Assembly: GCA_019915135.1 (NCBI GenBank)
Contig: JAHLMK010000004.1
Span: forward strand, 1,054,001-1,118,000
Reading direction: 5' to 3'
DNA: 64,000 nucleotides
Source: Strobilurus pachycystidiatus
Taxonomy: Eukaryota; Basidiomycota; Agaricomycetes; Agaricales; Physalacriaceae
The notes beneath the pieces are model-generated. The model searched no databases. It had not been told where the DNA came from and saw only the letters and a list, made by a program, of their open reading frames with translations. How positions within the stretch are numbered: the stretch's first letter is position 1; each line of letters starts with the position of its first letter. The position numbers and the translations under genes are program-made. This document shows, piece by piece, positions 11,053 through 22,500 of this stretch.

Positions 11053-11246
11053 CCACATTATTTCTTCCGCTATCTTCATTTACACCTTGCTATCTTCATA
11101 TATACATGCATACATCGCTATCCATTGTTGTCGCTATACTGTAGTATACACTGTACATTATGCATCTCGGTTTGATATACGTAGTTCTGCTGTTGACTCG
11201 GACACAAATGGAATGCGCCAGGTCCAATAATTATAAGCAGAGGGGT

Positions 11247-12811
11247 CTAAAGGCGCTCTTCCTTGGTGTCCTGCTCCAACCCATACACAAGCCCCAGCGC
11301 AATCCTCGCCGCAGCCTTCCGCCTCTCTTCCTCATTATCCATATGTGCTATCTCAGCTTTCATGCCCTGCAACGCACTCATAACCTGACTAATATCAAAC
11401 GGCGCAAGATCAAAATCATCCTCGTCCCCGTCCCCGTCTCCATCTGGCTCTGTCTCATGTCCATGTCCATGCCCGAATATCCTCTGCGCGCTCTCCCGAA
11501 TCTCCGACTTCGACGGCATACCCTCCTCGTCGTGGTCGTCACTCAAGCTGTCCTGCGGTACGTCTTGACTGGTGTCTCCCAAGTCCGACTGACTCCCCAA
11601 AGAATGGTACATGATATCGTGCGTAGGTCCAAGATGATCCGAGTCGAAACTGACGTCAAACGAAACCTCCGAGTCGTCAAAGTGTGGTTCATCTTCGGGT
11701 TGCAGAAAAGCTTCCCGCGTTTGTGAGGGAGGAGCGGATACAAATACTGAGAAATCATCGTCGAATCCGCCCAGCAAGCCCGGGGTCTTCTCGCCTTCGG
11801 AGGCGCCGCCTGCTCCCCAAACGCCGGCGTCCACTTCTGTTGGAGAAAAAGAAAGGTCGGATGTTTTCCACGGATCCTCTTTCTCTCCTTCTTCTAACCA
11901 TTTCGCAAATTCCGCTATCTCAGATTTTGCTCGAAGTGAAGGGCGCGATGAAGCGGAGGAGGAAGGCAAAACTTCGTCGGCTTCGTCAGCAGATAGTTCA
12001 GAGGCATCGAAAGAGGATTGGGCCCATTCGAGAAACGCGGCGCGATGTTGATTTGACTGTTTTGACTTGGCTTTCGTGGACTGGGAGGTCTGCATAGATG
12101 ACCACATGATGGTGCTCAAAGCATCGAGAACACGAGGAAGGGAAGGAATAGCTGTGGCAGATATGTTGGTGACATTTATGGCGAATGAATAAGCGAACTT
12201 ACATTCGTCGATATCGTCCTCTTCGGTGCCAGCGCATGATGCGTCGATGAACTCGAATCCATTGGAAGACAGAAACTCGTCCACCACACTAGGTTCTTCT
12301 GACGCGTCCTCTTCGTCCTCCTTATCTTCTTCCAGGAGGTCAGGTACCGCAGGTAGACGGACGGCCAAGGAAACTTCAGGTTCAGCACTCCCGATGTCCT
12401 TGGCGAGCCGATGGATATTATGCTTATATGCCTGTGAGTGTACCCGTGTTGAGAGGAGCGAAACAGAAGGGATCGGCCGTGCTTGCCTCGCCTTCAGTCC
12501 ATACGAATATCACTGCAGGCACTTCCTGAAGATGGAAAGGGGCGAGGCCTTTGATTTGTCGGGCTAGGAAATGAACGTCCGCCTTGTAGTACTTGTTCTC
12601 AATCGTCCATGGAACCTGTGATTCTGTGTCTCCTGGGGGTGGCGGTTCTGTGAGAGGAGGACCAGCAGACGATAGTTGTTGGACGCCTGGATGTGACGCG
12701 GTCAAGACGCGAGCTCAGGCCAGGGAAGGACGCCAACAAACGTTTTACGAGTTCCAAGGAGGTCCCCAGCGACGAAGAGACTGTCAAAATTCGACAAGAG
12801 ACATCCGACAT
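11247..12811 (-). CDS. Alpha/gamma-adaptin-binding protein p34 family
   Basis: AAGAB/Irc6-like protein, expected to bind clathrin adaptor subunits in the cytosol and support AP-1/AP-2 assembly and vesicle traffic. Exons 12742..12811, 12487..12686, 12203..12431 and 11247..12151 close in frame (467 aa). The N-terminal Rab-like fold is visible: CRILTVSSSLGTSLELVKR, then VPWTIENKYYKADVHF, then VPAVIFVWTEGEA-YKHNI and LAKDIGSAEPEVSLAVRLP. The long acidic, Ser-rich C-terminal part is typical of fungal members. The second intron (12432..12486) starts with GC, not GT; only this removal keeps both the phase and the family motif. The short C-terminal helix (DISQVMSALQGMKAEIAHM) matches the conserved p34 C-terminus. 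The gene is convergent with copy 2 of the duplicated gene. Confidence 0.85.
12432..12486 (-). other. GC-AG intron in the adaptin-binding gene
   Basis: Donor GAG|GCAAGC, acceptor CTCACAG|GCA, 55 nt. Upstream and downstream exons join in phase 0 to give EGEAYKHNI, the p34 family motif. No GT donor nearby keeps that motif. Confidence 0.75.
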
Positions 12812-14373
12812 GGCGGTTAGTGAGCAAGGTCGTGTTCGGGTAGTCGGCCCGGGCGGATTCCATATCATTTTGGCAACTTCCACGCTTGCTCCACGACTTC
12901 ATTCATTCTCTGACTGCAACACGATCTTGTTGATACTTATGAGCCTTTGCATGCGCCACAACCCAGACGCAGTTCATAACGTAGCCTTGTCGTAAAGGTA
13001 CCCAAGGACTCGTCACAGATCTCGGGGCAGTGGCCATCGCCGTCGCACTGATGAAACTTATGTAAAGCCGTGTCAATGGTCGGTGATCCCGTACACGCTG
13101 AGGGCGGCTACGTCGGTGAAACGTTGATGAATTTATCTGCAGGTTCTCGATCGGCAAATGCAGCATAGCACGCCGTACATCTAACTGTACCCGTTTCAAG
13201 TTGCTCTTCAAGTCAGTGATCGATGAACAGCTCATTCTACTCTCTCCGCTGAGATAGTTATATAAAGTCATACTGAGAAGTCGAAGGTACATGGAGGTGA
13301 GTATACTTTACAGTGTAGGTAAGCACTGCCGGTATTCTTAGAGAGATCTCCAAATATCCATTGTGATAATATTAACAGGTGTTTGGATGCTGTCCTCTGA
13401 CAGTAGAACGGAGTTTTGACGGGGACGGGGCTCGCCCCGTCCCCGTCGATTTCAATTGCAAACTTGTCAGCTGAGGTGCGCCGACTCGCCTGATACAAGA
13501 AATGTGAGGCATACAACGTAAAACACTCACTGACAAGCCCGCAAAGTAGGCCGACTTGGCGATATTTCTGTCTACATTCCTGACAAGACGCTCCAGATCC
13601 GGGCCGGCAGATCACAAACGCCTTTTGCGCTGTAACAGCCGGAGAATGGACAGAACGTCTGCTGGAATGAATGTGTTGAGAAACTTGCGTGGCCATCGTG
13701 GGCTATCTGGTAACGTTGTGATGAGGATCTATGACGCATCGCATCAATGTTATCTGACCTGGGAGGCCGGACTGTATTATGAAGACTGCGGAGGCAGGAA
13801 TGGAAAGAGATTTGATCCGCATCTATACACGAGCGGATTGGCCGCCTGGGCCGCGGCGCATGAAGGCGCATAGATCGCAGCAGATGGCGGGGCAGTCGCG
13901 GGTAATATGCGGTACCATCCGACGCTCCGTTGCGGATGTCCACATGCAAACAGTGGATCTACAGCGATATTCCGCCTGGACTATGGCCAAGACGGGATGG
14001 GCTGCGTGATCCACAATTGATCCAGGGAACCGATGCCGTGAGTCGGTGCCTCGAAGAATGCAGAGAAGACCTGTCAATGGACAAAGCTGGAGAGGACCAA
14101 ACGAAGGCGTCTTGTTGCTGCCTTTGAGCCGGCGCACGAGACGCTTCATTTGAGCCCGAACCAAGCCCGAGCGCAGTCAGTGCGCCGACGGGCGGGCAAG
14201 TGTGGCCAACAACTTATTTAAAGGACATGTGAAATAAAGCTCGAATTTCAAAAACACCTGTTTTCCACATACGTCCATGCCTTTCAACTGATTGTTTCAA
14301 CGTCGAGCTCGACGTCCGACGCCGGCCACCGAACGACATCACATACACGAGACCACCGCCTGTGCCCGCGGTC
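12812..14373. other. 1.5-kb stretch with no supported gene
   Basis: Frames on both strands reach about 140 codons but carry no recognisable family motif and do not chain through convincing splice sites. The one clear structure is the perfect inverted repeat at 13418..13447. The last 200 bp (TTATTTAAAGG near 14213) is probably the promoter of the methyltransferase gene. A diverged, unrecognised gene cannot be excluded. Confidence 0.5.
13418..13447. repeat. Perfect 14-bp inverted repeat with 2-nt spacer
   Basis: Left arm GACGGGGACGGGGC, spacer TC, right arm its exact reverse complement. Each arm is itself two GACGGGG units. It is strongly GC-rich against a balanced background and would form a very stable hairpin or cruciform. 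Confidence 0.9.
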
Positions 14374-17300
14374 ATGATTGTCGAGGCAGCCGCCAGCTAT
14401 CCAGACCGCCCTCGCCTGCTGAGGTCACAGTCAGAGCAACCTGTATCCCCAGATGGCCCTGGCGTGCCTTCCCAGCCTCATCTTCCCCCCATTTTCACCG
14501 CGAGATCCTCGACTCGCCACGACTCCGCGAGTCCGCCGCCTCCGCCATCGTCTCCTGCACCCCGGCGCCCTGCTCGTCACCCGGCGCGTGCGAATGCGGT
14601 ACCCCTCCAGACTCCCGCCCCAATGCGCCCTGCCATGGTTAGCAAGCTTGCCGCAGAGGACACTCGGCCGCAGACAGCGACTGGATCGAGAGAAGATGTG
14701 ACGCCTTGGGAGTTGTATCCCGTGCCTAGCGCGCCGGCCGAGGAGACGCAGCCGTCACGTAGGACGACATCGAAAGTGAGTGTTCCGTTCTATCGCGCCC
14801 TGCAAGCCCCGTCACCCAGTGTGGCACCCGTCTTGTATACTGTTTCTATGTATACTGACATCGGTCTTTACTAGCGTCCATCTAGCTCAGGTGGCGGACC
14901 ATCTAGCTCTAGCGGGCGTGCCCACGGCAGCGGTCTGCACTTTCCCGAAGGCTTCGTTCGCAGGCGCAAGTCAACAGGCGCCAAAACTATCAAATCCAAG
15001 CCGCCCGTGAGCAGACCAGCCGTTGTCAAACCTTCTCCAGTCTCGCGTTCGAGCGGGCAATCAAACTTGTCGCAAGAACTCTATGAGCCGCCTGCCTTTC
15101 TGTATGGGATGTATCCCACTTCTACTATGTATGCGGGGACGTTTATGGCCAACATCAGCTCGCCACCTCCGAGGCCGAAAAAGACAGCATCGCAGCCCAC
15201 TTCATCATCGGACTCCCCACCTTCAGTGCTTTCTGACAGGCAGCGCGAAAAAAAGCGGGAGGACGACAATGAGCTCAAATTCTCCACCGCTGACCGGACT
15301 ATCTTGGAGGAGCTGAAGCGCAATATAAGCGCTCGTGCCTCCCAATTTGTCGTGAAGGGCGGCTGGTCTGGATGCGTAAAACCTGGATTCGGGTCCGATG
15401 GCGGACTTGGATGGGGCGCAGGCGGATTGGGTAGTTCAGGCATCATGGGTGGGAGAAAGCACCATCCCTTCGGGAAGGAAGAGGTGCCGTATCCGAGGAG
15501 CTATGAGCGCGATGTATTGGACTTGTGAGTGATTTTCTGAATTCTATCTCAAGTGGGGCGCTAGCGCGTGTTATCTTCTTCTCTCGTCCGGTCTTCTTCG
15601 CTTGGACTGATGGTGGCACCGCAGGGATGTCTGGGAGACTACATTTTATCAGCAAATATGCGACAGCATGACATGGCATGTATTCAAGGAACCGCCCAAG
15701 AAAGTTCTGGATATCGGGTGTGGTACGTCCCTTCGTCGCGATCGAGGGGTAGTGAGCCTCACGTTGTTCTCGCATGCTTCATAGGCACTGGCGCGTGGAT
15801 ACTGAATTGTGCCCGAACTTGGCGTGATACCAGCTTCGTGGGTATGAGATATGCAGTTTCCATGCTGACAGTCAGTCTAACGCGCATATAGGACTGGACG
15901 TCGTACCCCTTCATCCTGATCTCCAACAAGTCGGCTCGGTCGACCTTGCCCAGCGCATCACTTGGACTCAAGGCAATTTGTATGTTCTTTGCATGTCGTC
16001 GTATATTGATACCTTTCCCTGATTCGCTCGTATGCAGCCTTGAGTTTCTGCCTTTTCCCAATGGAGAATTCGACTATGTGTAAGTTTAGAGCTACTTGTC
16101 ATATGTAGCACACTGAATACCTGCGGCAACAGACATATCAAACGGATTGCATTGGGCGTACCTGAGGACAAGGTCAGTCTTCCAGTTCAAGTTAAAGCCA
16201 TGACGTTTCCTAACGTACTCAACTCTAGTGGGATCATTTGTTCGAGGAGATCATTCGCGTCATGAAGCCAGGAGGTGCTTTTGAGGTTCGCATCCCATTT
16301 TTTGCCGTCGCCTGACTCGACTCAGAAATACGCCACAGATGATTGAAGAAGATCTTTTCTTTCCTGGTCGTCCTCCTGACGAGGCGGATGACGAGCGCGA
16401 TATCGTGGCTGATCCACGATCAACCGAGGAACCGAGGCGGCGTTCAGCCACATCAATAACACACTCTGACATGACGCGGAGTTCTGATGCTGATGATGGG
16501 GATACCGACTCTACAATACCGACCTCCCTTTACGATTCAGGCATCAGTCTTGCGAAAGACGTAGCAGCACTCCGCACCGATGGTCTTGAAGTTCCCGCGT
16601 CGCCGAGCACAGTTAGTCTTCCATCACCTACATCCCTCCTTCCATCTTCCAGTGTTCCTGTTTCGGGTACGGCAATTGTCGAAGATGACGAGGACGCCAG
16701 CGAAAACAACGGGGGAACCATTACACAGGCTACTCGCGGGGCCCGCAAGTCGTTTTCGGGCATTGTTACTGCCTCCCCAACACATAAAACCTCGTCAGTC
16801 ACGAAACCCTACCATGGTTCGGATGCTTCGGGCCAATCCACACCTTCCACTTCCAGGATATATTCCGGCTCCTCGATATCGCTCCAGGCGACGAACACCA
16901 CTTCGTTGGACGCGGCAGTTCGTGAAGCTCGCACGAGACGATTATCCATGGTCGCTTCGTCACCAACCAATCCCACCTTCCCGCCTTCTGTCGTGGATCC
17001 TCCACCCCGCAACCCCAGGCCTCCTCCTTTCTTATCACGTCCAGTGAAACCACCAGCGAACCCTAGGGACCATGCTGTGCTAGAGACAATCTACAACGAG
17101 ATGCAAGCAGCGAGGTTCATCAACCTATCCCCACTTTCCCTTTTGCCAAACTACCTGAGTTTGCATTTCGCAGGTATGGTAGTTCAAAGTCTTTAATTGA
17201 AGCTGCTCACCGGATTTGTTTCCCCTATAGACGTCAGAACCCATCCACCGATACAGTTCGCATTTCCTCCTTTACTGCCGAAACCCGAACCGAAGCCGCC

Positions 17301-18406
17301 GAATGAAGAATATCATGGCGATTCAGATCCCGATGAAGAGGCAAAAAACGCCATCAATCCTCATCCGCCCAAGCCAGTGCACTCAGAGAAGCACACTGTT
17401 CCGAGGGACAGCATCGACGATGACGATAGATGGGTTTCGGGTCGAAATCTACTCCAGCGAACATCGCAGTTTGTGTCGTTCGATGACTCGAGGCTCGCGG
17501 GGTTCTCTCCTCGCGCCTCTACGTTTCCCTCGAAACCGCCTCCGGCAGCGAGGAGCGTGTCTCTCGGTGCCAATGGCGACGCACCACCAGTGCCGCCGGT
17601 GCCACCTCTCCTCACCAAGGGTAATCCGCAATTGAAGAACGCATTACCGAACAAAAATCTCCACATAGACACGAGGACATTGAACCTTCATCTGGCACTG
17701 CGAACGGCTGAGATCCTTGCGTGTTCTGAAGAGATGTGGGAATGGGTGGTTGAGTACCAGGCAGGGTTGAGGGGTAAGAAAAGGGCAGAAGCTGCGAAGA
17801 CTGCCCTACGAGAGCGCTCCAAATCTGTTGACATGGTACATGACCGGCGAGATAGTAAGACATTGGACGGATGGAAAGAGCCAGAAGGACCCAAAGCCAT
17901 GATTGCCGAGCTGAATAGAGAGGACTTTGAGGGCCTATTGGGGCAGTTCGACATGTCAGTTCATTACTCCTTTTGTTCTCCTCAGTCCAAGTACAAGTGA
18001 GAGCTCAACGTCTGACAGGGATATGCGGGATCATATGGCTCTCGGTGCACAGCTCGAAGGACGCTTTTCGTGGTCCAGTTTCCCCTCTTCTCCCACGCCA
18101 GAGCGGAAGCTCTTCGACGCTGCATGTGAAAAGTATCAGCGATGGGAGGATGAGCAGAGGCAGAAGTTCAACTCGGGCTCGCGTACGGGCTCTTCTGAAC
18201 ACGGTGGACACGAGTTTGGCTTTCCGTCGTTCAATCAACATGTGCTGGTCCGGGGCCAAGCTGGTCGAACGGAGGGCACCTCTCGAGGGGTGTCGTCGCC
18301 TACTTCGCCAACTTCGTCGACGCCGTTCAATCCTTCACGACGGTTGAGTCGTATCATCGGTTGTTTCGTCGCATGGAAACCTCGTTCCACTTCCGAGGAC
18401 GAGTGA
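14374..18406 (+). CDS. Large SAM-dependent methyltransferase
   Basis: Class I SAM methyltransferase domain inside a long, mostly disordered protein. Exons 14374..14775, 14875..15524, 15625..15722, 15785..15841, 15892..15979, 16038..16079, 16133..16172, 16229..16285, 16339..17173, 17231..17954, 18019..18406 close in frame (1126 aa). The first 350 residues are Pro/Ser/Arg-rich. Motif I VLDIGCGTGAW lies near residue 380, followed by TSFVGLDVVPLHP, GNFLEFLPFPNGEFDYVHIK and IIRVMKPGGAFEMIEED. This layout resembles basidiomycete methyltransferases related to LaeA/UMTA, but the substrate is unknown. The methyltransferase core is cut by six tiny exons (40-98 nt), whereas the disordered flanks sit in four large ones. 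The C-terminal part has conserved-looking segments (NLHLALRTAEILACSEEMWE). The start is the first ATG of exon 1; an upstream non-coding exon is possible. Confidence 0.85.
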
Positions 18407-19507
18407 CAGGTTGTAACATCTGCTACTGCAAAAAATTCACGACTAAGTATCTTCTTACACAAGTACATGACTACCCTAACGTTCTCTTTTCCGCACTGTT
18501 GTACTCATTAATGTTCTCTGCATCGGCGCATTCGCACGTTTATCTATCCTTATTGTAACGATATCTTTACTTAGTTGTTGTGTTTGTTGTTCACATCATT
18601 ACTTATCATGTCTTTACACCTTTGCGAGTTTAGAAGCCCAAAGTACGGCTTTACAACACTCGCGACGATCTCAATCAGTGCATCAGGCGAGGCAATCGTC
18701 TCGCTTCGTGATGATGGTGATGGGTGATACACCACTTTGTGGGAGCTTCTGTTACTTATGCTCTTGGTATGTCGTCCGGTGGCATGTCGCGTAAGATCAT
18801 CATCTCCAGACGCGTGTCCCGATCCCCTCGTAATCGCTTTTCAAAATTGAGGAGGATCGACAGCAGATTGGCAGACGGCATGTCGTAATTCTATTACGAA
18901 GGGAAGAGCATTGTCAACGCTACGAGGAGCACTCGTTCTGGCTACCGAGATAGCCTCCTGTGTTACTGTACACGAGTGGGATTTCATCCCGGCGGCATAT
19001 CCGAGAGATCAACACGAATGGGCTCGGGCCGAGGCAACATGCTCAGCATAATGAGTCATGACTAATTGGAACATCTTCGTAACCAGTGTGTGAATGACCT
19101 GGTATGACTCTGTCTGACTCAAGTCAAGGTTCAACTCCTTACATTTGATTGATTGAATGAAGATTTCTAAGGTTATTATTTGCACTGCTATGTGCTCTCA
19201 CTGAATGCCATGGGGAATGGAGGAGCTCGAAAGTTCACTGGCAGACTGCATTGTTTCCGAGCCGTTGATGATGCGTCAGGGACGGCTCTGGAGGTTCCGA
19301 GCCTTGGATAAGCGGAGATGACAGTGCCGCCTATTATAGAAGGCAGGCAATCGCACACGGTTATTTATACTCCTGTCTGTGTGTGTGGGTCGTTCCAGTT
19401 GTCCACGTACTCCCCTTGCCTTTCGCCTTCATCATCGCGGCACAGTGGGCCTCCTTTCCTTCTTATAAAGGCTCTTTGTCGCCGCTCCCGACGTCCTTCC
19501 CACCGCC
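18407..19507. other. Intergenic region, 1.1 kb
   Basis: Holds the 3' end of the methyltransferase gene and the promoter of the ABC transporter gene. No open frame with family support was seen. A GGTTCAACTCC string at about 19128 looks like a tRNA B-box but has no folded tRNA around it. Confidence 0.5.
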
Positions 19508-22500
19508 ATGACCACCGACTCGCGGCCCAACTCTGCGGACGAAAAGGCACCGATTTCAACGCCTCCCACCAAGCCGCCCAAATTCCGTCTTTTTGGCAAG
19601 AAAGCCGCCCCTCCCGCCGACGATCTCAATGATGAGAAGAGCTCCGAGGTCACTGCTATCACTGCTCCTGCGGAACCTGTAGTCCCCCCGGTGTCTTTCA
19701 CTCAACTGTTCAGGTTTGTACTTAAATTTCTCGTCATTGCCCATAGCCGTCTTACAACTACGTATCGCAGGTTCTCAACCAAGTACGAGATCTTTATAGA
19801 TTTCATTGGGATAGCCGCTGCAGCTGCATCCGGTGCAGCTCAAGTATGTCTCTCCTTCTCACTGCGGGAACACAATCTGACAAGCACACGTTCGATAGCC
19901 TCTAATGACCTTACTATTCGGAAACCTTACCAATCAATTCGTTCTCTTCCAGACCGTCCTCAACAAGGCTGACGCGGGTGACCAGGAGGCTGCTGATTCT
20001 ATCCCCTCTGCAGCCGCCTCCTTCCGTCGCACTGCAGCCAAGGATGCCAGTTATCTCGTCTACATTGGTACGCTTTCTCTGAGACTGATTTGCCTGCCTC
20101 AACGACTGACTTTGTGCAGGTGTCGGCATGATGGTCTGCACCTTCGTCTACATGTACATCTGGGTCTACACTGCCGAGGTCAACGCAAAGCGCATCCGCG
20201 AGAAATACTTAAAGGCAGTCCTCCGCCAAGATATCCAGTTCTTCGATAAAGTCGGAGCCGGAGAAGTTGCGACTCGTATTCAAACTGATACGCGTGAGTT
20301 TCTCGGCACGTTCATGGCGATAGACTGATATCCTTGTAGATCTCGTCCAGCAGGGCATCTCCGAGAAAGTGGCTTTGGTCGTATCCTTCCTCGCTGCATT
20401 CCTCACTGGTTACATTCTGGCCTACGCTCGGAATTGGCGTCTCGCTCTTGCCTTGACGTCTCTTTTACCCTGCATCGGTGTCACTGGTGCCATCATGAAC
20501 AAGAACATCTCGAAACTCATGCAGTGAGTATCTAGATCTCAAGATTCTCCCGGTTTCTCAATCTGACGGTTTGTAGATCGTCTTTGAAGCACGTCGCAGA
20601 CGCAGGGAGCATCGCCGAAGAAGTCATCTCCACTGTCAGAACCGCGCAGGCCTTTGGCACACAGAAGATTCTCTCAAGTCTATACGACGTGCACATTATG
20701 AAGTCGGGTGCCGTAGAAGTCAAGGCGGCCATTTGGTTAGGCGGTGGAATGTCAGTGTTTTTCTTTTGTATATATTCAGCATACGCACTCGGTAAGCTCT
20801 TTGGCGTGTAATCGAACTCCGCTGACCGTTTCCATAGCCTTCTCATTCGGCACCACACTCATTCGAAGCGGACATGGTACGCCAAATTTTTGTCAACTAA
20901 TGTCCACTTGCCTGAACCTGAATTCGCAATAGCGGACGCTGGGGATGTCATCAATGGTGCGTACCATACAAGACGATCTTTTCCTGATCATACTAACAAT
21001 CGATACAACAGTTTTTATGGCTAGTGCGTACCATCGAAGACGAGCTTGTCTTGACTATACTGACAATCGATACATCAGTTCTCATCGGTTCCTTCTCTCT
21101 CGCCTTGCTGGCCCCCGAAATGCAAGGTGTGCAATATCTATCTCACTTTTCTTCCCGTATTGATATTCTTCGCAGCCATCAACCATGGGCGCGGAGCAGC
21201 TGCCAAGCTGTACGCCACCATTGATCGAGTCCCCGACATTGATACTGCGGATCCCACTGGGGAGAAGCCCGACTCGGTCGAAGGAGAAATCGTACTCGAG
21301 AACATTCAGTTTGCGTACCCATCACGCCCGAACGTCCAGGTCGTAAAAGGTGTCAACCTTTCATTCCGGGCTGGCAAGACCGCCGCCCTTGTCGGCGCTT
21401 CAGGATCCGGAAAGTCTACCGTAATCTCCCTCGTGGAACGGTTTTACGACCCTCTCTCTGGCAATGTATTCTTGGATGGCCGCAACGTCAAGAACCTAAA
21501 CCTCAAGTGGTTACGTTCCCAGATCGGTCTAGTGTCCCAGGAGCCTACTTTATTCGCCACCACTATCCGTGGAAACGTTGCTCACGGTCTCATCAACACT
21601 CCTTTCGAACACGCCTCCGCGGACGAACAACTCAAACTGATTAAAGAGGCATGCATCAAAGCAAACGCTGATGGCTTCATTACCAAGCTACCGCTGGGTT
21701 ATGACACCCTGGTCGGAGAGCGCGGTTTCCTGCTCAGTGGAGGTCAGAAGCAGCGTATCGCCATTGCTCGCGCCATCGTTTCGGACCCACGCATCCTCCT
21801 CCTCGACGAGGCCACCAGCGCTTTGGACACCCAGAGTGAGGGTATCGTCCAGGATGCCTTGGACAAGGCAGCCGCTGGTCGTACGACTATCACCATCGCT
21901 CACCGTCTCTCTACAATCAAGGATGCCGACGTAATCTTCGTGATGGGCGACGGCCTTGTTCTCGAGCAAGGCACTCACAACGAGCTCCTCGCCAAGGAAG
22001 GTGGTGCTTATGCTGCGCTCGTCCAAGCTCAGAAGCTGCGTGAAACCAAAGAGGCGGACGCCCTTGCCGGCGGAGACGATGACGACGACGATGCCGAATC
22101 TGTCAAGGACATGGAGAAGGCCGCTCAGGAAGAAATTCCTCTTGGCCGTCGCAATACCGGACATCAGTCTCTTGCTAGCCAGATCTTGGAGGCGAAGCGC
22201 GCTGCCGCGGGGGACGAAAAAGAACAGGATCTAAGCTTGTACCAGCTGTTCAGGCGGATGTTCATCATCAACAAGGCCCGTTGGAGGTCCTACGCTCTTG
22301 GAGCTATCTTTGCCGTAGGGACCGGTATGGTTTATCCCGCTTTCGGGGTGGTGTATGGTAAGCCTTGACGGTCTTGCTTTTTGGGTCGGTGTCTGATTTC
22401 CACACTTCAGCCAAGGCTATCAATGCATTTGCAGAGACAGGACACAAGCTGCGTCACGATGGAGACCGCAATGCGTTATGGTAAGTCATCGAAAACTCGT

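Noticed and set aside
19120..19145. tRNA B-box-like string GGTTCAACTCC
   Set aside because: No acceptor stem, D-arm or anticodon arm could be paired around it.
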